From NCBI RefSeq assembly GCF_014193675.1, contig NZ_BLXZ01000002.1, positions 310,001 to 374,000 of the forward strand: 64,000 bases of DNA, read 5' to 3'. The position numbers were made by a program, and so were the translations under genes. How positions within the stretch are numbered: the first letter of the stretch is position 1; each line of letters starts with the position of its first letter. Source of the stretch: Geomonas limicola (GTDB taxonomy: Bacteria > Desulfobacterota > Desulfuromonadia > Geobacterales > Geobacteraceae). This document shows, in pieces, positions 52,137-61,182 of this stretch. Under the pieces are notes generated by a model that worked only from the letters and a program-made list of their open reading frames with translations, was not told the DNA's origin and searched no databases.

Positions 52137-54382
52137 ACCAGGTCGCTCACCTCTTTACCATTGTCCAGATCGATTCCGTGAGGCGCTTTGGCTATGCCTT
52201 GGTCAGTGTCCTGAAACGAGACGGCAGCAGAGCCAAACGCGCAGCCCCCCTGGTCGTACGGTTCCCAGAAGAGGTGCGTGAACTGGCCGTGAAAGGATCT
52301 GTTTGGAGGGTGGCAGGTGATGAGCGCGTGGCCTCATTTACCATTGGAACCTACACCCGCTACGAAACTGTTATAGATGCGAAAGTGGCAGAGTTTGTGC
52401 GACCCTCAGGCCTTCTCTTGGCTCGATGGATCAATGCCAACGTACAGGGTATTGGCCCAGTTATCGCTAACCGCCTACTGCGCCAACGCAAGCTCGAAAA
52501 ATGGGTTACTGAAGGAGACGTAAAATCTCTGTTGACGGTTGCCGGCATGACAGAGGAACGAGTTGATCGCCTCATCGAGTGTTGGCCGCAGCCCGGACTT
52601 TTTGAAACGATCGAATGGCTTCAAAAACTGAATCTTCCCGCGGGCCTAGCTGAGAAGTTAATCCGCATTTTCGGCGAGAAGACCATCCAGACCCTCGAAG
52701 ATAACCCTTTTCTCCTCTTGTCTGTCGGAATTGGCTTCGAGCGAGTCATGAAACTGGCTGAACACCTTGGGATCCTTCGCAATGACGAGCGTGTACTCGG
52801 CGGGGCGGCAGTTCATGTCGGAGTGAGCTACTCGAATAGGACCGGTTCAACGGTGATCGAACCTGATCGCCTCAAAACCGAGGTGGAAAAGCTGGTTGGC
52901 TTTACCACCAAGATCCACCCTGGCGATCTGGCCATCCAGCAGGGATTTATGGCTAAGACACCAGATGGCTATCAGGTGTGGGGAACAGGCTTGATGGAAG
53001 CTTCAGTGGCTAAATTCATAGCAGATGCCCTCCATCGAGGGCCCGGGCAAGGTTCATTTCAGGCTGCCTGGGAGCGAACTGTCACACTTGAAGCCGCCTC
53101 GAAAGCCCTCTGTGAATATGAGGGCACGCTGCCATTCAAGCTGACGGAAGAGCAGAAACGGGCAGTTATCGGCGCTGTATGCGCCCCTGTTGCCGGCATA
53201 TCTGGTGGGGCAGGTACTGGCAAGACCACCATCCTAAGGGCTATCATAGGGGTCTACAAGCGTCTTTCTTCCGGGTTGGCGTATTACCCCATCGCTCTCT
53301 CCGGCCGTGCAGCCCAGAGGATGACCAAAAGCATCAAGACGCCGGCCCAGACCATTGCGAAGCTGACTTATGACCATCTGGGCCCGGGGCGCCCTGATTT
53401 GCCCAACCATGTGCTCATCATCATAGACGAAGCCTCCATGGTGGACCTGCTCTCGTTCTATCGTTTGATTGGGCTACTGCCTGTAGCGACTCGAATTCTT
53501 TTCGTGGGCGATACCGGGCAATTGCCACCTGTCGGCCCGGGGTTGATCTTCCATTCTCTCGTTTCCTCAGGTGTCCCGTTCTTCGAATTGTCGCAGGTGA
53601 AGCGTCAATCGGAGGATAGCGGAATACACGCGTTTGCCTCGGCGGCAAGGGAATTTCGATGTAAGATGCCTGCCACCGCTAAACCAACGCTGGCTGCCTC
53701 GGCGGATTGCTGTTTCATGAATACCCCTCCGCTTGCCCAGCTTACCGAGTTTTGGAAGCAGGCAGGAGGAATCAGTTCCAGCATTATCCTGACCCCGGTT
53801 CGAAAGGGTGCCTGGGGGGTGGACGTCCTCAACCAGCACTTCCAAACGGTGTCTGGCAACGGCCGACTGGCGGTTCACTATGCAGATGCTGAGCGTGGTT
53901 GGATACCTTGGATAACCGCGTCGCAAAACAAGCTTCGAGTCGGTGATCCAGTCCTTGTCACCCGGAATCTCTATGATGAGCGAACAGACGTTCGTAACGG
54001 GGATCTGGGTGTAATCACGAAAGTTTATGACGCGCTCGGCTCTGACGATTCATTGGGAGTGGTTTTAGTTAACGACGTAGAGCTACCCCTTACCTTTGAG
54101 TTACTGTGCTGCCTGGAACTTGGTTACGCCATCACCATTCACAAGGCCCAAGGGTCTCAATGGCCGACCGTGTTTGCGGTGGTGCCAGAATATGCCGATC
54201 AAATGCTGGATGCCACTCTCATTTACACTGCGGCCACCCGTCCTACTGAGCGTTTGATCCTTGTGGGTAACCCTGTCACCCTGGCTAAAGGCATAAGGCG
54301 TGGAAACTCAGCTACGAAACGACTGGTTGGCGTTGAGCATCGCATTAGGTATGCGACGCAACTTGCTCAAAGGTCAATCTAA
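52133..54382 (+). CDS. RecD2-like SF1B helicase of the mobility module
   Basis: This is a 749-residue protein. A helix-hairpin-helix region (GIGPVIANRLLRQRKL, VAGMTEERVDRLIECW) lies near 100-155. Walker A is SGGAGTGKTT near 365 and Walker B is IIIDEASMVDL near 430. FVGDTGQLPPVGPG follows, and the C-terminal motif is YAITIHKAQGSQWPTVFAV near 665. This layout is that of RecD2/TraA-like helicases. Overlap with the accessory gene places it in the recombinase operon, where it may process DNA during excision or integration. Confidence 0.8.
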   Translation: MNQVAHLFTIVQIDSVRRFGYALVSVLKRDGSRAKRAAPLVVRFPEEVRELAVKGSVWRVAGDERVASFTIGTYTRYETVIDAKVAEFVRPSGLLLARWINANVQGIGPVIANRLLRQRKLEKWVTEGDVKSLLTVAGMTEERVDRLIECWPQPGLFETIEWLQKLNLPAGLAEKLIRIFGEKTIQTLEDNPFLLLSVGIGFERVMKLAEHLGILRNDERVLGGAAVHVGVSYSNRTGSTVIEPDRLKTEVEKLVGFTTKIHPGDLAIQQGFMAKTPDGYQVWGTGLMEASVAKFIADALHRGPGQGSFQAAWERTVTLEAASKALCEYEGTLPFKLTEEQKRAVIGAVCAPVAGISGGAGTGKTTILRAIIGVYKRLSSGLAYYPIALSGRAAQRMTKSIKTPAQTIAKLTYDHLGPGRPDLPNHVLIIIDEASMVDLLSFYRLIGLLPVATRILFVGDTGQLPPVGPGLIFHSLVSSGVPFFELSQVKRQSEDSGIHAFASAAREFRCKMPATAKPTLAASADCCFMNTPPLAQLTEFWKQAGGISSSIILTPVRKGAWGVDVLNQHFQTVSGNGRLAVHYADAERGWIPWITASQNKLRVGDPVLVTRNLYDERTDVRNGDLGVITKVYDALGSDDSLGVVLVNDVELPLTFELLCCLELGYAITIHKAQGSQWPTVFAVVPEYADQMLDATLIYTAATRPTERLILVGNPVTLAKGIRRGNSATKRLVGVEHRIRYATQLAQRSI

Positions 54383-54422
54383 GAAAATCCGGTGATTGGA
54401 AGAAAGCTGTTGGAGGCCGTAG

Positions 54423-54491
54423 GGTTTGCACAGGGCGCAAACCGAGCGCGCCAAACTGGAGCGCACGGCGAGGCGAACCGCCCTGTGTAAA
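54423..54491. repeat. Cluster of overlapping dyads after the mobility module
   Basis: The outer arms tttgcacagggcg (54425) and cgccctgtgtaaa (54479) pair with one G-U. An inner perfect stem ggtttgc / gcaaacc lies at 54423-54442, and a small ggcg-aac-cgcc near 54472. The stems exclude one another. The cluster lies 41 bp after the helicase stop. It could be a recombination site or a structured RNA. The remaining 230 bp to the next gene show nothing I can name. Confidence 0.55.
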
Positions 54492-54724
54492 GCCTGGTTC
54501 CGGGCCATTGTGGAAGCTATCTTGACCTGGTGGGCTATTAGCCGCCTCCACAATCTCAACGATAAGATCTCTGATCTGCAAAAAACCGCCTTCATTGTCT
54601 TCCCGAGGATTTTACCGTTGTCCGGCCCTCCACTTTTGTGATAAATTACGGTCTGCATTGTTTTTAATTAAAAAACAGACAAAGGAAATAAACTGTGGCC
54701 CGACGTAACTGTTGGAGGGAGCTT

Positions 54725-55459
54725 GTGAAGTCGAGCACAGCAATAACCTTTTTAATCGTGTGCAATGTCACGTTGGGTTGCGCTGGATTTCCTACTAAGC
54801 AATTTGTACCTATGCCGGATGCTGATAATGACCCAAACAAAGCAGTTATTATAATAAACAGACCATATGCCGTTATGGCCGCATGGAGCAATCCAACTGT
54901 ATTTGACAACGACAAGCCTATCGGCGAAATTAGCAATGGCGGTATGTTGAAGTGGAGCAGGTCGGAAGGTACTGTTAAGTTAGATATATGGCACGAGACA
55001 AGAGGCTCACACACATTTCCTAACTCTGAAATTCATGCAAAATTTGATGTTAAAAATAATTCTGTTTACAAGTTTAGTTATGGGTTTGGTGGGATTTTAC
55101 AGCCATCGTCGTTGAAGCTCGAAGGGGACCAATCGAGCAAGCTTTATCTCACGTCAGTCCCTCCCGGAGCGGCAGTGTATGCGGGAACTGATTTAAACAA
55201 TTTGAAGCTTACGGAAATAATTACACCCCACACTATTGAGTTTCAAGACCGGGTCACTATGTGGGCTCCTGAATGCTATAAGATGACTCTTCAAGGTTAT
55301 AACGATTCACCAGTTGTTTGTAAGAGCAACTCGTTTGGAAATAGAGTAGTTTATCATAATTTTACTTGCCCAACCTGCCCTGAACCTCCTTTGTCAGAGC
55401 TACCGATTAGACAAAAAAATTCACCCAACGTACTAATTCCTCCAGCAATTCCCGAATAA
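54725..55459 (+). CDS. Lipoprotein with DUF2846-like and PEGA-like regions
   Basis: This is a 244-residue protein. The GTG at 54725 has GGAGGG four to five bases upstream and gives an ideal lipoprotein signal (TAITFLIVCNVTLGC lipobox). A DUF2846-like segment (KAVIIINRPYAV...FDNDKPIGEISNGG) is followed by a PEGA-like stretch (KLYLTSVPPGAAVYAG). It is an envelope protein of unknown role. AT-rich codon use differs from the GC-rich flank. It is probably in one operon with the next gene. Confidence 0.7.
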   Translation: MKSSTAITFLIVCNVTLGCAGFPTKQFVPMPDADNDPNKAVIIINRPYAVMAAWSNPTVFDNDKPIGEISNGGMLKWSRSEGTVKLDIWHETRGSHTFPNSEIHAKFDVKNNSVYKFSYGFGGILQPSSLKLEGDQSSKLYLTSVPPGAAVYAGTDLNNLKLTEIITPHTIEFQDRVTMWAPECYKMTLQGYNDSPVVCKSNSFGNRVVYHNFTCPTCPEPPLSELPIRQKNSPNVLIPPAIPE

Positions 55460-55474
55460 GTATTAGAGGAAAGC

Positions 55475-56290
55475 ATGTACAGATTGGCCAAAATAAATCT
55501 TTTTATATTAAGCGCTCTAGTTTTATTCATTGGCGGTTGTACAAATTATAGCATAAAACAAGGTGCAGCAGCGTATGCCCGCGGCGACTACGATGAAGCA
55601 CGAAGCCAATGGATACCTCATGCAAAAGCGGGAAATCCCTATGCCCAATTCAACATTGGGATCATGTGGGAACAAGGCTTGGGAACAACACCACTAAATA
55701 CAGAGCAGGCCATGCAATGGTATTTGTTGTCAGCCCGCCAAGGATATGCACCCGCAATGGTACGACTTGCTAATCTTCAACATGCACGTGGATACAATGA
55801 TGCTGCATTATCTTGGTATGCTCTGGCAGCAAGATGGGGTAACCCTGATGCCTCTGCCAGCCTTAAATCCCTAGGGAAAGAAGTCCCCCCAGCAGATCTA
55901 CTAGCCCAAAAACAATACCAAAAGGCAATTTCCGATCAAAACATTATTGATGCTGTAATTTTATCACTTGCCTATATAGTTGATACTTCACTCTACTATC
56001 AATATGCTCACGACTATCACCAACCCATTGCTATAAGCTACAAACCTACTGCTAAGGTTGACATTGGGTGTTCGTCTGATTTTGCTTGTGGAACTGGATA
56101 CTCTTGCGTTAAGGAACCATTTAAAAGTTCTGGTGTTTGTATGAAATCAGTTAGCCCCCAGGGCCTACCCGCCTATAACACCCCCAGACCAGAGAGTATT
56201 TTTATCCCAACTCAAGGTCAATGCCGCTTCAATACGGATTGTCCAATTGGCTTCAGGTGTGATGATAAATACAAAACCTGTGTTAAATAA
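55475..56290 (+). CDS. Sel1-repeat lipoprotein with Cys-rich C-terminus
   Basis: This is a 271-residue protein with AGAGGAAAGC before the ATG. The signal peptide ends at the lipobox IGGC. Sel1-like repeats occupy about 30-130 (AYARGDYDEARSQWIPHAKAG, AQFNIGIMWEQGLG, AMQWYLLSARQGYAPA). The C-terminal part holds two Dickkopf/EB-like Cys-rich units (CSSDFACGTGYSCV, CRFNTDCPIGFRC). It is probably a periplasmic protein-interaction factor. Confidence 0.75.
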   Translation: MYRLAKINLFILSALVLFIGGCTNYSIKQGAAAYARGDYDEARSQWIPHAKAGNPYAQFNIGIMWEQGLGTTPLNTEQAMQWYLLSARQGYAPAMVRLANLQHARGYNDAALSWYALAARWGNPDASASLKSLGKEVPPADLLAQKQYQKAISDQNIIDAVILSLAYIVDTSLYYQYAHDYHQPIAISYKPTAKVDIGCSSDFACGTGYSCVKEPFKSSGVCMKSVSPQGLPAYNTPRPESIFIPTQGQCRFNTDCPIGFRCDDKYKTCVK

Positions 56291-56328
56291 ATCAAAGCAC
56301 ACCTATAACAATCCACCTTGGAGTTAAT

Positions 56329-56553
56329 GTGAGACCCAATAAAGATGAAGAAACCAAACTTTCAGAGCGTCTGGCTCGGGAACTGCCACATGGCGTTAAA
56401 TTTTTATGGGATTCACACACAGGAAGTCTGACCTTCAAAACATTCTGTGATGACAAACTCATTTTAACCATAGGATATGGGTATCCGGCATATCCTTTGA
56501 GCGAAGACGCAGAATTCCTCGTAAGGCGAGTGAAAACAATTCTCAAGGTTTAG
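56329..56553 (+). CDS. Small hypothetical protein
   Basis: This is a 74-residue protein starting at GTG with TTGGAG seven bases upstream. It includes TKLSERLARELPHGVKFLWD and ends in EFLVRRVKTILKV. No domain is recognised. It lies 38 bp after the Sel1 gene and may be in the same operon. Confidence 0.5.
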   Translation: MRPNKDEETKLSERLARELPHGVKFLWDSHTGSLTFKTFCDDKLILTIGYGYPAYPLSEDAEFLVRRVKTILKV

Positions 56554-57011
56554 AGGGTTAGAATATCTTCCAGATCAGGAACTAAACAAGATGCTGAAGG
56601 ACAGTCGGCGGCAAAGGAATGCGGAGGCACCCAAAACCGACAGACAGGTGCAAAACAGCATTTCCATTTAGCATCCTCTCCCTCCGAAATTGACTTAAGC
56701 TTCTTTACCTTATGCAAGGTATTCGCTAAAATGCCGATTCTGGTATAAATGTAATTAGCCTTCTGGGAGCTGTTCAATCTGGGGTGCTGAAGGGACTTCA
56801 GTAGGATGGTTTCAGGCTCAAAAGTATATTTAAAACGCCAATTATGGCCCTGATCAATGTCTTTCCATATCTTTTTATGGCAAACGAATATAAAAATAAT
56901 CCAAATAGCTTTCAAACTGCTTATTTTACTGCCAATTTAATTCATTCATTCACCCACCTTGAGCGATACTGGATAACAACCCTTCTAGTCCCCCCCCCTT
57001 ACACGACCACG
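56554..57011. other. AT-rich stretch without a clear gene
   Basis: A 121-residue minus-strand frame (56550-56915) and a short plus-strand frame exist, but neither has an RBS or a recognisable domain. The GC content rises sharply to the right, so this is the likely edge of the acquired region. Confidence 0.4.
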
Positions 57012-57049
57012 AAAACGGCGCAAACCTTTTAACAGGTCTGCGCCGTTTT
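57012..57049. terminator. Bidirectional terminator at the island/core edge
   Basis: The arms aaaacggcgcaaacct and aggtctgcgccgtttt pair at 15 of 16 positions and are followed by T-rich DNA. It lies 45 bp past the hybrid kinase stop on the minus strand. Confidence 0.88.
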
Positions 57050-57094
57050 ATTTTACGCTCCACGCTCTCGGACCGGCGCCTGCAGGCACCCCCC

Positions 57095-60000
57095 TCAGCT
57101 CTCCGCCTCCAGGGCCCTTTTGAGCGCCGCCCGCAGCTGGTCGGTGTTGTAGGGCTTGCTGATCATCCCGGCGATATCCCCCGGGCCGAGGCGGGTTGCC
57201 ACCTCGGCGTCCCCGAAGCCGCTGGCTATCAATACCGGCACCCTCGACCCGGCCCGCTTGAGCTCGAAGACCAGGTCCTCGCCGTCCATCTCGGGCATCC
57301 CCAGGTCGGAGAGCACCAGCCGGACCTCCCCGGCATGCTCCTGGTACAGCTCGAGCGCCGCCTTGCCGTGTTCCGCCTCCAGCACCCTGAACCCGATCTT
57401 CTCCAGAAGCGCCCTGGCGACATGCCGCACCTGGGACTCGTCCTCCACGAGGAGCACGGTGCCGCTCCCCTGCCAGTGGGGTTCCAGGCCTCCCTGGGCC
57501 GCCGGCCGCCCGCAGGCCTCGTCCGCCACCGGCAAAAAGATCCGGAAACTGGTGCCCCCCCCCATGGCGCTCTCCAGCTGCAGGGCCCCCTGGTGCGAGG
57601 TGATGATCCCGAGAACCGCGGACATCCCCAGGCCGCGCCCGGTGAACTTGGTGGTGTAGAAGGGCTCGAAGAGGCGGATCATGGTTTCCTCGTCCATCCC
57701 GCAGCCGGTGTCGGCGACCTCCAGGCGCAGGTACGCGCCGGGTGGAATGGCGCGCCCCAGGTGATCCTGCTCGCTCAGTCCCTCCCCGAATGCCACCCGG
57801 TCCAGCCGCACCCTGATCTCCCCCTGCTCGCCGCCGATCGCCTCGGAGGCGTTGATCAAGAGGTTCATGGCGATCTGGCGCAACTGGCTCGGGTCCCCCT
57901 GCACGATGGGGAGCTCGGGCGCCAGCTCCTGGCGGATCAGGATCTTGCGGCTGATGGTCTGGGTCAGCATCTGCACCATGTCGCGAACGAGCGCCGCGAA
58001 GTCGACCTCCTCGCAGACGAACTGGGACTTCCCGGCGTAGGCCAGCATCTGGCGGCAGAGCTCCGCCGCTCGCTCCGCGGCCCGCTCGATCTCGGCGATG
58101 CTCCGCTCGGTGCTGTGCGAACCAAGCCTGGCCAAGGAACAGTGCCCGATGATGATGGCGAGGATGTTGTTGAAGTCGTGGGCGATGCCGCCGGTCAGGA
58201 CCCCCAGGCTCTCAAGGCGCTGCACGTGCTGCATCTGCTGCTCCCGGGTGCGCGTCTCCTCCTCGGCCCTCTTGCGCTCGGTGATGTCGGTGTGGGTGCC
58301 GCTCATGCGCAGCGGGGCGCCGTCTGCAGCGCGCTTCACGATGCGCGCCCGGTCCAGGATCCACTTGTAGCTGCCGTCCTTGGCAAGCATCCGGTACTCC
58401 ACCTCGTAGCGCGGGATCCTGCCGGTCAGATGCGCGTCGATGGTGGTCCAGGCGCGCCCCTCGTCATCGGGGTGGATCAGGGTGGTCCACTGGTCCACGG
58501 TGAACTGAACCTCCTCGAGCGTGTAGCCGAGCATCTCGGCCCAGCGCTCGTTGCGCGCCACCTCCCCGGTCTCCATGTTCCAGTCCCAGAATCCCAGCTG
58601 GCTGCCGTCCAGGACGAAGCGCAGCTGCTCGTTGCTCTGGCGCAGCTGTTCCTCCATCTGCTTGCGCTCGGTGATGTCCTGGGTCGACCCGAAGAGCTTG
58701 ACGACCCTGCCGTCGGCCCACTCGGCCTCCCCCTGCACCCGACCCCAGATACGCCTCCCCCTTGCCGTGACGATGGGGATCTCCAGGTCGAAGGGGGTTC
58801 CGCTGCCTATCAGTTCGAACGCCGCCGCTTCCACGACAGGCCGTGCTTCCGGGGCACAGAAGTTGAGGGAACTTTCCGGAGTCACCGGGGCGTCGGGAGC
58901 CAGGTCGTGGATCTGGCGCAGCATCTCGGACCAGTACAGGGCCCCCGTTGTCAGGTCCAGCTCCCAGCCGCCTACCAGGGCCATTTCCCCGGTGCGCTTC
59001 AAGAGCTGGCTGTAGCGGTGCACCTCCAGCTCCGCCTGTTTCAGATCGGTGATGTCGCGGGAGATCCCGAAGATGCCGGAAACCTTACCGTCCTTGTCGT
59101 AGATCGGCCCCTTGGTCGCCAGGTAGACCCGAGAGCGCCCCAGGGTGGTGATCTGCTCCACGGTGGTGGCCACCCGGTGCCCCTGCATGAACTCGATGTC
59201 GTTGGCCCGTAAGAGCTGCGCCTCCTCGGGGGGGAAGAAGCTGGCGTCGTCGTGCCCCAGTATCTCTCCGCGCTGCAGGTTGAAAAGCCGCACCACCTCG
59301 TCGTTGACCACGATGTAGCGTCCCTCGACGTCCTTGATGAACACCGCATCGGTCGTCCCGTTGATGATGGAGCGCATCAGGCTCCCCTGCTCGTCCAGTT
59401 CCCGGGTCTTGGCCCGGACCTGCCTGCGAAGCACGACGATGAAGACGATGCAGACCACCAGGCCGCCCGAGATACCGGAAAGGATCCAGATCGCCTCCCG
59501 GGAGAGCCCCCCCTCGGGCTTTCCGAACAGGTGCCCCAGTTCGTGGTTGTAGAGCGAGCCGGGATCGTTTTTCATGAGCTCGATGTCCCGGTTCAGGGCC
59601 TCGATGAGATCCGCGTTCTCCCCTTTGCCGACTGCAAATCCCAGCTTCACCGGGGAGAAGATGATCGGCGTCCGCTCCACCAGGTGGGCGTCCTCGTTGA
59701 GGATACCGGGGATGTTTGAGGTGACTCCGGCGTCGGCCCGTCCCGACTCCACCGCCTTGAACACCTCGCTCACCTGGTTCACTTCCAAAAGCTTCACCTT
59801 CAGCTGGAACTGGCGTGCCAGGTCGAGGAACCCTGCGGTATAGACGCTCCCCTTCAGGCCGCACACCGTCTTGCCTTCCAGATCCATGATGGTGTTGATG
59901 CGCGAGGCCTTGGACCGGTAGACGGCACCCCAGTCCAGGATCAGGAACTCCTTCGGGAAGTCGAGGAAGGAGGCGCGCTCCGGGGTGTAGCCGACGCAGA

Positions 60001-60274
60001 TCAAGAGGTCGATCTCCTGGTGCCGCAGGCGGTCCAGCCCCTCCTGCCAGGTCCCCGGCAGGTACTGCATCTGCCACCCCTCCTGCTCGGCGATGCGGTC
60101 GAGCATCTTGACGAAGAAGCCCTGCGCTGAGCCGTCGGGCGCCGAGTAGATGAGCGGTTTGTAGTTGTAGACTGCAGCACGCACCAGCCGTTTGGCCTCG
60201 GCGTGCTGCGGGACGAACAGGGCCAGGCTCAGGACCAGCAGCACCAGGTAGCGCACGATTCGTTGTGAGATCAA
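57095..60274 (-). CDS. Hybrid histidine kinase with SBP3, PAS and receiver domains
   Basis: This protein has 1059 residues from the TTG at 60274, which has AAGGAG upstream and yields a proper signal peptide (ISQRIVRYLVLLVLSLALF...AEA). The order is a periplasmic substrate-binding (SBP_bac_3) domain at about 25-245, a TM helix near 265-285, three PAS domains (about 300-640), HisKA with His in GGIAHDFNNIL near 695, HATPase (DTGCGMDEETM, GRGLGM) near 860, and a C-terminal receiver with Asp in LVLSDLGMPEMDG near 987. It probably senses a small periplasmic ligand. No response regulator with a DNA-binding domain is adjacent. Confidence 0.92.
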   Translation of the reverse strand: MISQRIVRYLVLLVLSLALFVPQHAEAKRLVRAAVYNYKPLIYSAPDGSAQGFFVKMLDRIAEQEGWQMQYLPGTWQEGLDRLRHQEIDLLICVGYTPERASFLDFPKEFLILDWGAVYRSKASRINTIMDLEGKTVCGLKGSVYTAGFLDLARQFQLKVKLLEVNQVSEVFKAVESGRADAGVTSNIPGILNEDAHLVERTPIIFSPVKLGFAVGKGENADLIEALNRDIELMKNDPGSLYNHELGHLFGKPEGGLSREAIWILSGISGGLVVCIVFIVVLRRQVRAKTRELDEQGSLMRSIINGTTDAVFIKDVEGRYIVVNDEVVRLFNLQRGEILGHDDASFFPPEEAQLLRANDIEFMQGHRVATTVEQITTLGRSRVYLATKGPIYDKDGKVSGIFGISRDITDLKQAELEVHRYSQLLKRTGEMALVGGWELDLTTGALYWSEMLRQIHDLAPDAPVTPESSLNFCAPEARPVVEAAAFELIGSGTPFDLEIPIVTARGRRIWGRVQGEAEWADGRVVKLFGSTQDITERKQMEEQLRQSNEQLRFVLDGSQLGFWDWNMETGEVARNERWAEMLGYTLEEVQFTVDQWTTLIHPDDEGRAWTTIDAHLTGRIPRYEVEYRMLAKDGSYKWILDRARIVKRAADGAPLRMSGTHTDITERKRAEEETRTREQQMQHVQRLESLGVLTGGIAHDFNNILAIIIGHCSLARLGSHSTERSIAEIERAAERAAELCRQMLAYAGKSQFVCEEVDFAALVRDMVQMLTQTISRKILIRQELAPELPIVQGDPSQLRQIAMNLLINASEAIGGEQGEIRVRLDRVAFGEGLSEQDHLGRAIPPGAYLRLEVADTGCGMDEETMIRLFEPFYTTKFTGRGLGMSAVLGIITSHQGALQLESAMGGGTSFRIFLPVADEACGRPAAQGGLEPHWQGSGTVLLVEDESQVRHVARALLEKIGFRVLEAEHGKAALELYQEHAGEVRLVLSDLGMPEMDGEDLVFELKRAGSRVPVLIASGFGDAEVATRLGPGDIAGMISKPYNTDQLRAALKRALEAES

Positions 60275-60657
60275 AGCGATTCTCCTTACATCTTCTTGCA
60301 ACAGCACACTGTACGGTAACACCACCCCGTTGCACAGCAAAATCTGCACAACATCGGCACCTTGTCTACTTTCCTGAGGGATCTGCCAGCCTGAGGTTAT
60401 TAAGATTCGGCAACACCCCTTCCGCCTGAGGGCTTCCGGGGGAGCTCTCCCTTCCGGGGTTATCGGCAAAACCATCCGATTTCTGTAGCTTTTCCTGCTC
60501 GCCGAAGGCTGTTCCGGTGATAGAACGCCACTATCGGTTTGGCGATTTACAATCCCGGGGGAAATCTCCTAAGATAATAATGAATTACCGTGTTTCTGGC
60601 GCCCGGCAGGTGCGTCCTGCGGGGACGCGCAGCGGTGGCGCAAACGAGGATCAGCAG
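60275..60657. other. Divergent intergenic region
   Basis: This stretch of about 380 bp lies between the kinase and the coiled-coil gene. The kinase frame stays open upstream to 60475, but that extension (MVLPITPEGRAPP) lacks an RBS and would bury the signal peptide, so I leave it out. No clear promoter or RNA motif was identified. Confidence 0.4.
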
Positions 60658-61011
60658 ATGGCAAAAATACTCGAGTTCAAGAAGATAACCGCTCACCTGA
60701 AGGCCGAACTCCAGCATTTCCGGGAGAGCCGCCCGGAAACCGACGACGAGATCAGCCGCATCGTCAACGACCCCTCCTTGACTCCGGCACAGCGCCGCTG
60801 GTTGCTGGAAAACCTCCTGATGGACCTCGACGAAAAGCTCGAGGCGTACAAGCACGAGCTGGAACTTGCGGAAAAGCGGCTGGAGCGTGTCGTGAAGGCT
60901 TCAGAACGGCAGATCGAGGCGGCCTACGCCGAATACCTGGGCCGGATCGCCCGGCTTACCGAACAGGTGCACGACCTCACCAGGGAAAAGGGGCACAAGC
61001 GCGGGCGCTGA
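60658..61011 (+). CDS. Coiled-coil protein of unknown function
   Basis: This is a 117-residue protein; the ATG at 60658 is preferred (GAGGA upstream) over the longer frame from 60517. The sequence is almost wholly helical (KHELELAEKRLERVVKASER, AEYLGRIARLTEQVHDL). It carries no known motif. It is GC-rich like the core genes around it. Confidence 0.7.
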   Translation: MAKILEFKKITAHLKAELQHFRESRPETDDEISRIVNDPSLTPAQRRWLLENLLMDLDEKLEAYKHELELAEKRLERVVKASERQIEAAYAEYLGRIARLTEQVHDLTREKGHKRGR

Positions 61012-61182
61012 GGCGGGAGAGTGGGGGCGGCGTCCTCTCCATTTCCCGCGTGACCGAACCTGCCCCGCTGTGCTTTTTTTAAGTTTCACGCGCACTTCCT
61101 GTTTGCAGCACCGGACAATTGTGCTAGTAAAAGCCTGGGACTCTTCCCTTTGTGCCTGTCATGCTGTACCTAGGAGGCAGAG

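Noticed and set aside
54423..54510. c-di-GMP (GEMM) riboswitch before the lipoprotein gene
   Set aside because: gcacagggc and gtaaagcc resemble parts of the GEMM consensus, but the spacing is wrong and the stem between them does not fit; the gene start is more than 230 bp away.
57335..59212. 625-residue plus-strand open frame
   Set aside because: It is antisense to the PAS/HisKA region of the hybrid kinase; His/Leu/Pro/Gly-rich translation, no RBS or domain.
60275..60475. Longer N-terminus for the hybrid kinase
   Set aside because: The extension has no RBS and would place 67 non-signal residues before a clear signal peptide; the TTG at 60274 has AAGGAG.
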